From: Prorocentrum cordatum
Lineage: Eukaryota; Sar; Dinophyceae; Prorocentrales; Prorocentraceae
Reading direction: 5' to 3'
Length of the DNA stretch: 64,000 bases
NCBI GenBank assembly: GCA_963575745.1
Contig: CAUYUJ010000361.1
Span: 1-64,000 of the forward strand
The notes under the pieces: generated by a model
Databases searched by the model: none
What the model saw: the letters and a program-made list of their open reading frames with translations, nothing else
Told to the model about the DNA's origin: nothing
Position numbers and translations under genes: made by a program
Shown: positions 1 to 10,079 of the stretch, one piece after another
How positions within the stretch are numbered: position 1 is the stretch's first letter
Layout of the letters: the number at the start of each line of letters is the position of its first letter

Positions 1-604
1 CCTCTGGCCCGCTGTTGGCCCGCGTTCCCCAGACCCCGCAGTCCGCTGAATTCGCTGCCTTATGTATTGCCGTGCTGCGCGGTGTTGCCGATTGTGACAG
101 TCACTCTCACTGTTCGGATGTTGCGCGACAGGCTGCCGATCCCATCTCTGCTCGGCTCTCTTTTCGTCGACCGCGCGCTGGATTCATGCCCCAGGCTCTG
201 GCGTCGCGGGCGGGCGCGGCGCTCGAGGTCGAAGGCCGCGTCGTTGGCAGCCCTGATTTCGCCCCAGCCCAGAAGGCGCACAAGCGTGGCAACGACCGCG
301 CAGACAGGGCCGCGCGAGTGGAGGCCCTCCGCCACCCGCGCCCCGGCCCAAGCGAGGCCCAGCGCACCGTCAGGTTCGCGCGCATCTCGCGCGTTGTCTG
401 CGGGCCGGCTGCCTGCCCGCAGCATGCCTCTTTGGCCCAGGTTGGACCTCAGCGAGGTCCCGTGGATGAAACGCCCCTCCGCACCGAAACCTTCTCTGCC
501 CCCTCGCGACCGGCATTGGGAAGGTAGGTTTTGCATTTGCGTTGTTTGTTCTCGGTGCGCCCGCTGGTCGGACAAACCTGGTCTTGGGCGGTGCTGCGGT
601 TCTC
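1..604. other. GC-rich stretch with no supported gene
   Basis: Long overlapping open frames exist on both strands, as expected from high GC content, but none shows a recognisable domain, motif order or conserved-looking composition. I see no repeat, RNA gene or promoter that I can support here. Confidence 0.4.
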
Positions 605-643
605 TCAGGAGGAGGAGGAGGAGGAGGAGGAGGAGGAGGAGGA
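605..643. repeat. (AGG)n microsatellite
   Basis: About 13 perfect AGG triplets. It is the first of many purine-strand trinucleotide tracts in the window. Confidence 0.9.
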
Positions 644-771
644 GGACATTCTGGACATTCTGGACAATGAGGGCTCGTGGACAGCCACAAGACAGAAATC
701 ACGCAACATTACAAGCACTATGCAGGCACACAGCTGGGATGACAACAAAAAGAAGCGAACGAGGGACCCCA

Positions 772-1689
772 TCACCTCATCAAGCCATCCACACCACGCC
801 CTGCAGCACAGCAGAGCATGGCATGGGCACGATGTGCACGCACCTGATCCCCTCCCACAGTTTGAGGAGGAGGAGGAGCAACAGCAGCAGAAAAGACAAA
901 GCCTCCAGCTGGGACGGCCTGACGCACCGCTCTTCGGTATCTCGCCTGCTCCCGGCGGCGGGAGATGGCCTGCCGCAGCTCGGAGGTGAGCTCCACTCGG
1001 ACGGGAGAAGGCGGAGGAGGAGGAGGAGCGGGGTGGGGAACCCAGGGATCCCCAGACGTCTCCAGAGTCCTCAACATCCCTTCTTCAGCCCACGGATCCT
1101 CCTCCTCAGGCCACAAAGAGGCCTCGGCGGACTGCCACGAACTGGGGGCTCTTTCCTCCCAGTGTGCCGTCTCTGGATGTTCCTTTAAAGCACACGCACC
1201 CACCTCGAGGCAGGTCAACAGCAGCAAGCGCTGGCTCAACAGGAGCTGGGTGCCGATAGAGAGCTGCATATGCTGACGACTGGTAACATCAGGACGACCC
1301 CACCGATGCGTAAGTGTACCGAGAGGAGCAGGGGGACGACAACGATCGGCAACTCGGAGCTCCTGCCAGCGAGCTGCAGACCAGGTTGCGCACGGAGGGT
1401 CTCCGATGAGGCCGATAGCACGTCCTGATCTCAGGAGCGAGTCCCATTTCTGAACAACACCTGCCCGGGTTAGATCTCCATTCACGGCGTCACAGGCCAC
1501 ATCGCAAGAAATGATAATAACCGTCACAGGACCATGTACCAGCCCACGTTCTAACTCATCCTGCACATCACCAGCACGCCTCGCTCGTGAAAACATGTGT
1601 AAATAAGGCAAGCACAACATACTGCAGTGGCCGAGGGCATCTCTCGGCAGCTGGACCATCATAGGCCAGAGGTTCAAGCATCTGTTCAT
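772..1689 (-). pseudogene. LINE tail domain with PPC-T-W-S motif, distal copy
   Basis: The first ~195 codons repeat exactly those of the copy at 1693-2280 because of a tandem duplication. The frame contains a GDPPCATWSAAR motif and later EHPETAHWEE. Proteins with a PPC-x-T-W-S block followed by an EHP block occur at the end of dinoflagellate retroelement polyproteins. The PPC is reminiscent of the catalytic loop of C5 DNA methyltransferases, but other methylase motifs are not visible, so no enzyme activity is claimed. This copy continues past the duplication into an acidic, then Pro-rich tail (VPHPAPPPPPPSPVR) encoded by a (GGA)n tract. Confidence 0.5.
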
Positions 1690-2320
1690 CTGTCACCGGG
1701 GTTTCGTAGTTGGGTTCCACCTCCTGGACGAACTGGGGGCTCTTTCCTCCCAGTGTGCCGTCTCTGGATGTTCCTTTAAAGCACACGCACCCACCTCGAG
1801 GCAGGTCAACAGCAGCAAGCGCTGGCTCAACAGGAGCTGGGTGCCGATAGAGAGCTGCATATGCTGACGACTGGTAACATCAGGACGACCCCACCGATGC
1901 GTAAGTGTACCGAGAGGAGCAGGGGGACGACAACGATCGGCAACTCGGAGCTCCTGCCAGCGAGCTGCAGACCAGGTTGCGCACGGAGGGTCTCCGATGA
2001 GGCCGATAGCACGTCCTGATCTCAGGAGCGAGTCCCATTTCTGAACAACACCTGCCCGGGTTAGATCTCCATTCACGGCGTCACAGGCCACATCGCAAGA
2101 AATGATAATAACCGTCACAGGACCATGTACCAGCCCACGTTCTAACTCATCCTGCACATCACCAGCACGCCTCGCTCGTGAAAACATGTGTAAATAAGGC
2201 AAGCACAACATACTGCAGTGGCCGAGGGCATCTCTCGGCAGCTGGACCATCATAGGCCAGAGGTTCAAGCATCTGTTCATCTGTCACCGGGGTTTCGTAG
2301 TTGGGTTCCACCTCCTGGAC
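1139..2320. repeat. Perfect 591-bp tandem duplication
   Basis: The block 1139-1729 is repeated at 1730-2320. Every stretch I compared was identical, including the junction GAACTGGGGGCTC and the end CACCTCCTGGAC. No spacer separates the copies. In a region full of decayed sequence, perfect identity points to a very recent event or to an assembly error. Confidence 0.9.
1693..2280 (-). pseudogene. LINE tail domain with PPC-T-W-S motif, proximal copy
   Basis: 195 codons, identical to the start of the neighbouring copy until the duplication breakpoint, after which the frame enters RRWNPTTKPR. It lies directly downstream of the C2H2 finger of the reverse transcriptase on the same strand, which supports reading it as the C-terminal part of the same retroelement polyprotein. 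A frame change is needed between the sequence EVEPNYETPVTDEQMLEPL (other frame, about 2160-2360) and this frame. Confidence 0.5.
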
Positions 2321-2865
2321 CTCGAACAGGGGTTCGGGGAAATCCTCGTATTGGTGATACATCTACAGATAACCGGCCAGGCCTCCACATAGGGCAACTG
2401 AGTCTGCTGAGGACCATTGCGGAGACCAGGGGCCCGATGCGCAGGAAGCCAGGCCCCCCTCCTCATGGCCCCGTTCTTGCGGGCCTCCTTACGCTCCAAG
2501 GTTTCTAGGGCCCTCACCTCCTCCAGAGCTTCAGGAGCCTCGGGTTCCAAGAACGAGAGCGCAGAGATGTAACAGTTGGGGTTGCCATAAGCAATATGAT
2601 CAATACTCAATTCCACAGAGCTGAATCGTACTAGAGAGATAGGGCAAGTTCTTCTGTGGATATATCGAGCGGCAACCGAACGCTGCTGATGGTGAAACCG
2701 TGCAATATGAGACTTCGCTGGTGCAAAATTTGGCGACGAGAACGGGCAAAAAGGACAGCGATGCACAACAGGTGCAGGTGCCTGCTTCAGAGCAAGATCT
2801 GGTGGCACACCAATACCAGCAACATGCTGGACAAACAAACACCTGCGTTGTTTGGCGAGCGTCAT
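2284..2865 (-). pseudogene. RT C-terminal segment with C2H2 zinc finger
   Basis: This frame carries a classic finger at about 2757-2692: HRCPFCPF, then 12 residues, then HIARFHH, i.e. C-x2-C-x12-H-x4-H. A finger at this place, after the RT thumb, is common in dinoflagellate LINEs and probably binds nucleic acid during target-primed reverse transcription. After the finger the frame stays open into an acidic helix-prone part (EAPEALEEVRALETLERKEA) and then enters the duplicated block. The connection to the upstream RT frame (2600-3688) needs one frame change. Confidence 0.6.
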
Positions 2866-3790
2866 CTATGCGACTGGACCAGCGAATATGAACTTCAACC
2901 CCAGAAAGGACCAAATTGGCCCAGTGTTGTCCCCGACCCAGGATCTCTTTCTCCCATAACCCAAATTCAGAGTAAGGACTTGGAAGCTTCCGGAGCCTGG
3001 ATACCCGAGTACGTAGCCACCGAAGATCTTCCAGGACCGTGTTGAACCAGGAGTGCTTGGGCTCCGCCGTGGCCCTGATAAGCCCAAAGAGAACCCCAGG
3101 AACTTGCCGATACAGACAACTTAGATAACGAAGACGGTGCCAACGCATCATGCTATCCACTGCACACTTGCACGCAGCCGCCAGGATGGCAGAAGCGGGC
3201 TCGGCACCATCATCATAGGCAGGTTTTCCCAAGGCAGAACGATAAGTCTTAATGGTGCCATCACGATAGCGATTGAACTGCGCCCAAGTATGTTGCGGCC
3301 ACGTCGCCGCATCGTATAGTCTGCCGGACATGACCAGCACAGCAGCGAGCTGCAGCTTGTGCTGCACAGAAAGCTGAGGACTCGGGAAGGCCACCTGCCG
3401 TAGAGCTTGCAACGACGACGATGTTGACGAAGCACGGTAGGCCAGCTCAGGGGCCATGTTCTGTTTATCCGAGACCATCCCACCTAGATGTTTATACGAA
3501 TGCACAGCTTCCAGAGACAAGCCCTCGGGAAACGTGTAGGTGGGCGGAATCGACACCTTCCCCTCCTCCTCGATCCCGATTTGCCTACGTGCCACCACAG
3601 ACCCAGGGCCTCTGCAGGCAACCAGCAAGGCGGTCTTGGCGGGGCCCACATTGATCTTGAGGCTCACGGGGGTGAAGGAGTCAGCCACTATAGCCGCCAG
3701 GACGCGCGCGCGTTGAATAATGGATCCAGCAGGGCCCCAAGTATTGAACAGGCAGTCGTCGCTATACTCGACGTCATTGGCAGAGACCTT
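2600..3790 (-). pseudogene. Reverse transcriptase: motif C (YSDD) and thumb
   Basis: Read downward from about 3790 the frame gives NDVEYSDDCLFN, the RT catalytic motif C, at 3766-3755; the usual residue before DD in LINEs is Ala (YADD), here Ser. It goes on with SLKINVGPAKTALLV (motif D-like, where the Lys/Gly block follows), then VHSYKHLGGMVS, the typical motif E/thumb 'YKHLG' of these elements, and about 200 further residues with conserved Trp and Arg positions (YDAATWPQHTW, SMMRWHRLRYL). RT motifs A and B are in another frame just upstream, so at least one indel separates them. Synthesis of cDNA would need all three motifs in one protein. Confidence 0.75.
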
Positions 3791-4346
3791 AGTGTCGCAC
3801 TGTGCCAGGGGATTCAGGGCCCTGACCGAGGGGGCCTCCTCCTGAAACGATGAACAGGAAAAGCTGAGCAGCCAATGTGTTGCCAGGCCTGGCGCCAGTA
3901 GTCATGAGGGCAACGAGCCCCGAGCCTGGCGTGGTGGCCCGTGTCCCCGTCGAGGTCTCTGCCAGGACACGTCCAAGGTGCGCAGGAACCTCCAGTTCCT
4001 CTTGCAGCGGCCGCTTGGCCAACTCAGCAGCGAACGACTCCATGCAAGAGGGCGGTGGACCTGACGCATGCAGAAGGTGGGCAATGCGCCCATTCGTTAT
4101 CTCCTCCTCTCCCTCGAAGCGAACGAGAATCTCACGAACAGCGCGATGAAACGCAGCTACCAAGTCCACGAAGAGCGCCGACATCGATTCGGGACGAATG
4201 CGAGCATGCTCCTGCATAAGCCGAACCACGTGAACAGCAAAATCCGCCCCTCGACCCTTGATACCGCTTCGCTGCGACTCGGGTGCGAACGCGTGGAGAA
4301 CGGGCTGGAGACGGCCAGCCACGAGAGCATGCGCGCGTGTGCCCAC
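3789..4346 (-). pseudogene. Reverse transcriptase: motifs A and B
   Basis: About 185 codons. SMSALFVDLVAAFHRAVRE is RT motif A (F-x-D-L-x-x-A-F) and carries the first catalytic Asp. TTGARPGNTLAAQLFLFIVS is motif B (the RPG-x-x-x-A loop). The upstream part (KGRGADFAVHVVRLMQEH) fits the GT-x-x-A-x-H-x-x-x block that precedes motif A in dinoflagellate LINEs. The frame ends shortly after motif B. Motif C resumes in a different frame about 30 bp on. Confidence 0.75.
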
Positions 4347-5049
4347 CTAGGGTCCTATGGCCACTGAACTGCTGGATGCACGCTGGTTGGGCTTGCCGCG
4401 GCTTTTGCAAATCAGCCATGCGTGAGCGTTTCCACTGTAGCGGTTCATGTATACATGACATATATTGCATTACCAGTGGAAAGCATGTCCGGGCACATTG
4501 GGTAGAGCGCAATTTCAAGATAGCTCCTGAGACGCAGCCCAAGCCATTCGCACAAGAACTCGTGGTCTGCAGTAGCTGCTGCCCAAACATAGTCAGCGTC
4601 GGCAAACTCTTCGCCGCTGAGTAATCGATTTTTCCAAGCGGATAGCACGACTCACCTAAGCTTTTAGGAGGCACGCGAAAGCCAAGCTTTTGTTCGGCAA
4701 AGTGCTCCAGCCACCTGTCACGACCATCCGGCGGCGCCAGAGCAGGCGCGCCACCTTTCAGGAGAATCTGAGTGGACTGGTCGGCAGGACGATTCTTTGA
4801 GGATTTGACTCGCAGCTCGCGTAGCTGGCCGAAGGTTTGCCGAAGCTCTTCCAACAGAAAAGAATTTGCAAATACATGCGAGATCTGCTTCATCTTGGTA
4901 GCCTTATCCAACTCGCACGACCAGCCGATCACGCGTGAAGTGAGACATGTCACATTACCCCCCATGGCCTTCATAAGACCATGCCAGCGCCGAAGAAGAC
5001 CTAGGCACTGAGGTGCACGTGGAAGACGAAAGGCAGGATTGGCAGGCAC
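4132..5049 (-). pseudogene. RT finger/linker region
   Basis: This 305-codon frame covers the stretch between endonuclease and RT palm. Its first 160 residues (HVFANSFLLEELRQTFGQLRELRVK, then KNRPADQSTQILLKGGAPALAPPDGRDRWLEHFAEQ) correspond in style to the linker of dinoflagellate LINEs, where 'P-L-x-x-x-D-G-x-x-x-x-x-x-x-x-x-x-W-x-x-H-F' precedes the RT fingers. The last third is read in the wrong frame relative to the RT motifs (3789-4346) and is not meaningful. Confidence 0.5.
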
Positions 5050-5072
5050 ACGAGCAAGCTCCTGACTTCTTG

Positions 5073-5597
5073 CTACAAGGTTATCTCAGGCAGCAAGCCG
5101 AGAAAGCCGCTGACAACCTGGGGCCGGAACTCCTCGACGAGCCTCCAAAGCTGTCGTCGGCATCGTATCCCAGTCAAGCCATTGGATCCAGATCGGATCC
5201 GTAGCCTGCCCCGGACGCCCTCGTGCTCCTGGTAGTCCATAGAAGCCCAAGCTTGGAACGCCAGCTGAATGAGTGCTCTGGATGCCTTTCGGGTCCAGCT
5301 ACGATACGTGGCCCTAAGGCGCTTCCCAAGTTCCCAGAGCCCCAGAGTCCTGTCACCCACCCAATCCTGTCGACTGGGATCTTCAGGCACCAGATGCTCG
5401 CGAGCAACGGCAACAAGATGCGCATCCACTCGAGCACGGTGCGCCGTGGCTGACTCGGACAAGTCAGACTCCTGAAAAGCGGCAACATGCTGATCAAATG
5501 CCGCGCCAACAGCAGGGCCACGCAGCCATTCAGCTTGCGCGCGCATTTGCGGCCAACGATGTTGAAACATATCTAATGACCCTGACGGCGCACACAT
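5073..5597 (-). pseudogene. LINE endonuclease-RT linker
   Basis: 174 codons rich in Arg, Trp and Gln (MFQHRWPQMRAQAEWLRG, AHLVAVAREHLVPEDPSRQDW, TYRSWTRKASRALIQLAFQAW). Position and composition fit the helical linker between the APE-type endonuclease and the reverse transcriptase. No catalytic motif of its own is visible. Confidence 0.45.
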
Positions 5598-5676
5598 TGA
5601 GACACAGGAAGGTCAGTGGTCCTCAACAGCGTTAGCCAGATCAACAGTATGGCCCACCTGCACCTGCTGGACAGCG

Positions 5677-6416
5677 CAGCCAATCCTGGGGAACAAGCGC
5701 GTCGTCGAGACGTTTATTAGTCTTCCGTCCGTGCGCGCATGCGTATGATGCGTGCCCCCAAAAGGAGCAGGCATGAAGGTGGAGGAGGCCGCCGGCTGAA
5801 CGCGATGGCAGAACGCGCGCAAACAGGTCCCCGAGAAGTTTTTCTCGACAGCCTCGATATCCCCAATCTGCGGGGATCACCTGCACCTCACCTCGGCATT
5901 CGCACCTTGCAGAAGCACAGGATGCACACCAGGGATAATAAAGCCACGTCTGATATTTTGAGTACCTAGCCACCACCTTTCCATTGCACTAGTATCCTCA
6001 CGAGCAGAATGAGGGGCAGCGGCAGCGGCGAGCAGTGCGCGCAGCCCAGCAACATGGAAGCGAAGCACGAGCCGACTCGTGTCGGCATACAGCTTGGAGA
6101 TGCGATGCCGACCTGGCTTAGTACCTTCACGGATAGCTCAGCGTTGACCCACATGGCCACGCCATCAGAACCATTGTGAACACAATTGGTGTAGTACATC
6201 CTGAAATCACCTACTCGCCTGGGTCGAGCCGTCTGGGGCCTAGTTTCCAGAACCCCAAAGAAGGTATATTTGGCCAACATCGTGATGCGCCCAGGGGCTT
6301 TCGCACCAATCACCTTCAGGAGCCCAGCGGATCTTCTGGATTTGTGAGATCATTTGAGCTCCTGCGAGCCCTGAAGGGGGAAGAACGCTGGCAACGCCAA
6401 ACTTCAAAACATTCAG
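5677..6416 (-). pseudogene. APE/EEP-type endonuclease domain of LINE 1
   Basis: The domain is spread over three frames. It starts with LNVLKFGVASVLPP (the N-terminal strand, Asn in place), goes on with RMYYTNCVHNGSDGVAMWVN (the strand before the catalytic His/Asp region), and ends with ACAHGRKTNKRLDDALVP, which matches the C-terminal R-x-D-x-x-L-V-P block of the exonuclease-endonuclease-phosphatase fold. This enzyme nicks target DNA to start reverse transcription. At least two frame changes break it. The QE metal-binding block expected after the first strand is not recognisable. Confidence 0.6.
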
Positions 6417-6510
6417 GTCCTGGGAGGGCGCGACGCCTGCGACGCGCTGGACTCCCGTAACATCCTGGACCCAGTACCCGTCCGAAGCCACTTCTGTGAC
6501 CTTCACGGCG

Positions 6511-7120
6511 TTAGATTCTGTGATGGACGGCAGACCCACGGAGCCCCCCCTCGCAAATCCATGCCCATGCGAGAGCAGAAGAGTCAAACATAAGGGAGGC
6601 GAAAAGCATATACTCCATGCGCGACACCAGGCCCATGCCCGTCAGACGCGCGATCGTATCAGCAAGTTCGTTATACCCTTCTCCTTGATGACTGCGGGTG
6701 TTGTCCCCGTCCAAGGTGCACGACGACGACGAGAACTGGACCAGGGGCCTGAGAAATCTAAGACCCGAGTTGCCCACCTCGAAGCTCTGAGTTGCCATAA
6801 GAACCCCCAGAGTCCGCATCGAGTCTAGTCGAAGCACTACGGGACTTCTGCCCCAGTCAGCTTGCGCTATCCAGGCCGCTGCAATCATCTCAGCCGTGTC
6901 AGAGTGGAAGTTGGAGGGGAAGCGACCCATCACATCCTCGGGCCTTGAGATCACACCCTCGGAAGGGGAAGAGACCCTCGCATCCGAGATCGCACCTTCG
7001 AGCGCGCGAGAACCGTCAACGTACTCATACACAATCACAACTGCTTAGGCAGGAACGAACGATATATGATATATTCGCATTCTAAGCACCACCAGTCCCA
7101 TCGGTATAAATCAGAACACG
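6511..7120 (-). pseudogene. RNase H domain, upstream of the endonuclease
   Basis: The main frame (7038-6511) shows YVDGS near residue 8, a Glu in DTAEMIAAAWI at residue 50, an Asp in LRLDSMRTLG at residue 72, and SHQGEGYNELADTIA with His 117 and Asp 127. This order and spacing fit the D-E-D-(H)-D set of type I RNase H. Just upstream, in another frame, VLIYTDGTGGA (about 7117-7085) is also a good motif I; in that case a frameshift separates it from the rest. The role would be removal of RNA from the RNA-DNA hybrid. In most LINEs RNase H lies after RT; here it sits between ORF1 and the endonuclease. Confidence 0.65.
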
Positions 7121-8135
7121 AGAGGGGTGGCAGGGGGAGGCATGGCACTTGCTGCTGCAACACCTCCGATGATGCTGGGTGGAGGTACTCAGGCAAAGCA
7201 CTCTCGCGCAGCTGGTGAACTTGAACTGGCCAGGGCTGTCTGAGCTGAGAGACAGCAGCCTGCGCAGGTAGAAATTCAAAATCACGGGCCTGGCGACGCG
7301 GGCACTGGTCAGAGGCAGTCAGGTGGGGACCACGAGGATCATCAGGACCACCAGGGTGAGCAGTGGCCACTGCATGTTTACCTTCACGTCGGCCTCGTCG
7401 GCAGCAGTTCCTCCACGACCGGCGCCGCGCGAGGCTGCCCTCGCCCGACTTGGCTCCCTGCGGCCGTCGAGGCGAGACTGACTTGGCGCGCGGCCGCCTG
7501 GGCGAGCGCTCGCGCGCGGGCTCGGCCGCGGGGCCAAGGCGCGCAGCTGGATTGGCCGACCCAGGCGTCGCCGCCGTAGCAGCCGCTGCCGTCGCGGCCG
7601 TTCCCGCAGCCGCAGCCCCCGCGGCCGCGTCGGCTGCCCTCGCGGCGGGTGCCGCCTCCGCAGCCGCCGACGCAGCAGCTGCATCGACACGCGCGGCCCC
7701 AGACGTCGGCTCGCCCGCGAAGGAGACGCGGGACAATGGCACAGGGATGTTGGCTCCCCCGCCCGTCTGGATCTGCAGCTGGCGAATGATTCCAGCGACC
7801 ATCATGGCCGAGTTCTGGGCCTGGTGCGCTGCGAGGGCTCCAAGGGCTGAGAGCGGCTGCGCCGCGCCCCCAGGAGGCCGTGGCACACCCACGGCCCCAG
7901 GCACCCCAGGCACACCAGCTGCCGACGGCTGGGCAGCATCACCGACTGGACCATCTGCCGCACGTTTGGCAGTCTTCGTCTCGATCTGGATCAGGTTCTT
8001 GAGCTCCACGATCGTCTTCTTCATGTGCTTCACCTGCGTCTGCAAGTCGTCCAGCACGTCGTGCGCCTTCTGCAGACGCTTCTCGACTCTCTCCAGGGCC
8101 TCCTCCTGTTTGCCCATATGTGAGGCCCCTCGCAC
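7035..8135 (-). pseudogene. LINE ORF1, coiled-coil and Ala-rich part
   Basis: 366 codons. Residues ~8-55 form a clear coiled coil (KQEEALERVEKRLQKAHDVL, then LQTQVKHMKKTIVELKNLI). A Gly/Pro/Ala-rich region follows (AAQPSAAGVPGVPGAVGVP; long Ala runs near residues 160-200), then a basic part with SPRRPRAKSVSPRRP. Coiled coil plus basic low-complexity sequence next to a CCHC or RanBP2 finger is typical of an RNA-binding LINE ORF1 protein that would oligomerise on the transcript. The frame is shifted relative to 7939-8631, which holds the N-terminal part. Confidence 0.55.
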
Positions 8136-8697
8136 TGCACAGCATAGTCAATGTCGTCGCGAACTCTAGGACGGCGTCGTCGTAGTTCTCGTTCGCGTCG
8201 AGCCTGAGGATAATCGTATTCAAGGCCTCGAGCCTTGCTGAGACTTGCTCCTTGTAAGCATCGGCTTCGGCGTCGGACGCCTGAGGACCAGGCGGCGCCT
8301 TCCAGCGAGGATGTTGACGAGCAATCTTCGGCGGAGCGAGACGGATATGCAGCAAGTCCTTCGCCGACTTGTATTCGTCGCCGCCCTTGAGGTCCTGCTC
8401 CAACTGCGAGGAGCTCGATGCCACCTCCTGGGGCTTGGCAGGGCTCAGGGTGCCACGAGACGGCGAGGCCTCGCGGTGAGCAAGAGCAGCTGTGCCCTTG
8501 TCCTTGCCCCTGCCCTTGCCACGGGCAGCAGCACCATCGCGAGGAGGCGGTGCACTGCCAATTCTGCGGGGATGGGAACGTCTCCACGGAGGTGGCTCGG
8601 GCTTCACATTACCACACTGGCGGCAATCCACGCGCTCGTGCCAGTCCTAGCAGTAGCAGACACCACAGGACCATGGGGATCCTGGCGGCTTGGTCAT
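7939..8697 (-). pseudogene. LINE ORF1 N-terminus, RanBP2-like zinc finger
   Basis: A likely ATG lies at 8697. The frame then reads KPPGSPWSCGVCYC, a TAG stop at 8649-8647, then DWHERVDCRQCG. Ignoring the stop, the Cys pattern is C-x2-C-x10-C-x2-C with a Trp just before, the RanBP2 zinc-finger signature common in dinoflagellate retroelement ORF1. The rest is basic and disordered (PPWRRSHPRRIG, RGKGRGKDKG), then a conserved-looking helix region (LEALNTIILRLDANENYDDA) that should continue into the coiled coil of the adjacent frame after a frameshift near 8130. Confidence 0.6.
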
Positions 8698-8779
8698 CGC
8701 ACCTGGCAGAACGAGACCACGAGGTTGTCGACTGTGATGCCATTGCAGCAACTTCTTAGCCGCCGCAAGGCGCAGTAGC

Positions 8780-8980
8780 ACACGGGCGTCGGCGCGACTC
8801 TTCTATGGCCCTCCGGTGCCACGCGGGCTCTCCACCCCTCCCTGCGTGGCGATGGGGTCAGCGCGGCCGAGAGGCAGCGCTATGGCGGGCTGCGGTCAGA
8901 CGGCGCGTCCAGCAGCTGTCCCGAAAGTGAGGGGCCGCTACCTGGTAGCACCCAGGCCCCTCTAGCCGGGACGGCGGCTG
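8780..8980. other. Upstream flank of LINE 1, nothing recognised
   Basis: GC-rich sequence between the putative 5' end of LINE 1 and the purine tract. No reading frame, terminal repeat or promoter element could be supported. Confidence 0.3.
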
Positions 8981-8981
8981 G

Positions 8982-9645
8982 AGGAGGAGGAGGAGGAGGA
9001 GGAGGAGGAGGAGGAGGAGGGAGGAGGCAAGAGGAGCAACACGAGGAAAACGAGGACGAATTTGAGGAGGACGAGGATTAAGAGAGTGAGGAGGAGGACA
9101 AAAGGGAGGGGAAGGAGGAGGACGAGAAGGAGGAGGAGGAGGAGGAAGAAGAGGACGAGGGGGGGATCAAAACGAGAAGGGGGGAGGAGGAGGAGGAGGA
9201 GGAGGAGGAGGAGGAGGAGGAGGAGGAGGAGGAGGAGGAGGAGGAGGAAGAGGAAGAGGAAGAGGGGGAGGATGAAAACGAGGAGGAGGAGGAGGAGGAG
9301 GAGGAGGAGGAGGAGGAGGAGGGGGAGGGGGAGGGGGATGACGAGGACGAGGACGAGGAGGAGGATGAGGAGGAGGAGGAACATGACGAGGATGAGGACG
9401 AAGGATATGGCCGTGAACGAGAGGACGAGGAAGAGGAGGGGGAACATGACTAGGACGAGGACGAAGGATATGGACGAGAACGAGAGGACGAAGAGGAAGA
9501 GGAGGATGAGGAGGAGGAGGAGGATAAACAGGAGGAAGAGGAGGAAGAGGATAAGGACGAGGAGGTCGACGAGAATGATGACGATGATGATGACGAAGAC
9601 GAGGACGAGGAAGACGAGGAGGAGGACGAGGATGAGACGGCATCT
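8982..9645. repeat. 660-bp GGA/GAC purine-rich tract
   Basis: Nearly pure (GGA)n with (GAC)n and GAT variants on the plus strand. All long open frames here (poly-Glu, poly-Arg, poly-Leu, poly-Pro) are products of the repeat. A local sub-repeat of about 60 bp (GAGGACGAGGAAGAGG... with ACGAAGGATATGG) occurs twice near 9390-9490. Confidence 0.95.
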
Positions 9646-9654
9646 TGCGTGCCT

Positions 9655-9825
9655 CGGGTGAGCTTCTTGGGCCTCTTGGGGGACCGCTCAGAGGGGGTTC
9701 TTGGGTGCCTTTCGGGTGCCTCTTGGAGGCTTCTGGGTGCCTCTTGGGGCGCTCTTGGGGCTCGCTTGGGGGGCCTCTTGGGAGCCCATGGAGGGCTTCT
9801 TGGGGCCGTCTTCGAGGCGGTCGGT
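9655..9825. repeat. CCTCTTGGGG-type minisatellite, block 1
   Basis: Imperfect repeats of GCCTCTTGGGGGCC-like units of 10-16 bp. Related blocks occur at 11.2-11.8, 42.7-42.9, 43.5-43.7, 44.1-44.3 and 57.6-58.3 kb. Confidence 0.8.
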
Positions 9826-10079
9826 TACAAGAGGGGGGGTCCTCGATTGTCTGCCCCCCCCCCCCCCCCCCCTCGGGGGCCAAGATCCTCGTGATGGGGT
9901 GTCAAACATTGGCCCTCCCACTAGCAGAAAAAGGACCCTCTGGCGCATCGGTCCCCCTCAAAAAAAACAGGAAGGACAGGGGGAGGCTTCCCCTCCCCGA
10001 AGAGAAGAGGGGCTGTGGAAGAAACAAGAGATCGCCCTTAGACCACCTGTCGCCCAAAGGGCTGGTGGGATGTTGGTCC

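Larger units (their letters stand above)
772..8697 (-). mobile_element. Dinoflagellate LINE-type retroelement 1 (degenerate)
   Basis: Read on the minus strand from 8697 downward, successive open frames show a RanBP2-like zinc finger, a coiled-coil ORF1 part, an RNase H domain, an APE/EEP-type endonuclease, a linker, reverse transcriptase motifs A, B and C, an SYKHLG thumb-like block, a C2H2 finger, and a domain with a PPCATWS motif. This set of parts is known to me from retroelement proteins of dinoflagellate genomes. The frame changes many times, and one in-frame stop lies in the first zinc finger, so the copy is almost certainly inactive unless the indels are sequencing errors. Placement of RNase H before the endonuclease is unusual. 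Target-site duplications and poly-A were not found. Confidence 0.75.

Noticed and set aside
1860-2010. Functional DNA cytosine methyltransferase
   Set aside because: Only a PPC-like loop is seen; the AdoMet-binding F-x-G-x-G and the ENV and QRR motifs are absent.
9062-9661. Poly-Arg, poly-Glu and poly-Leu frames
   Set aside because: They are products of the GGA tract in its six frames and show no other coding sign.
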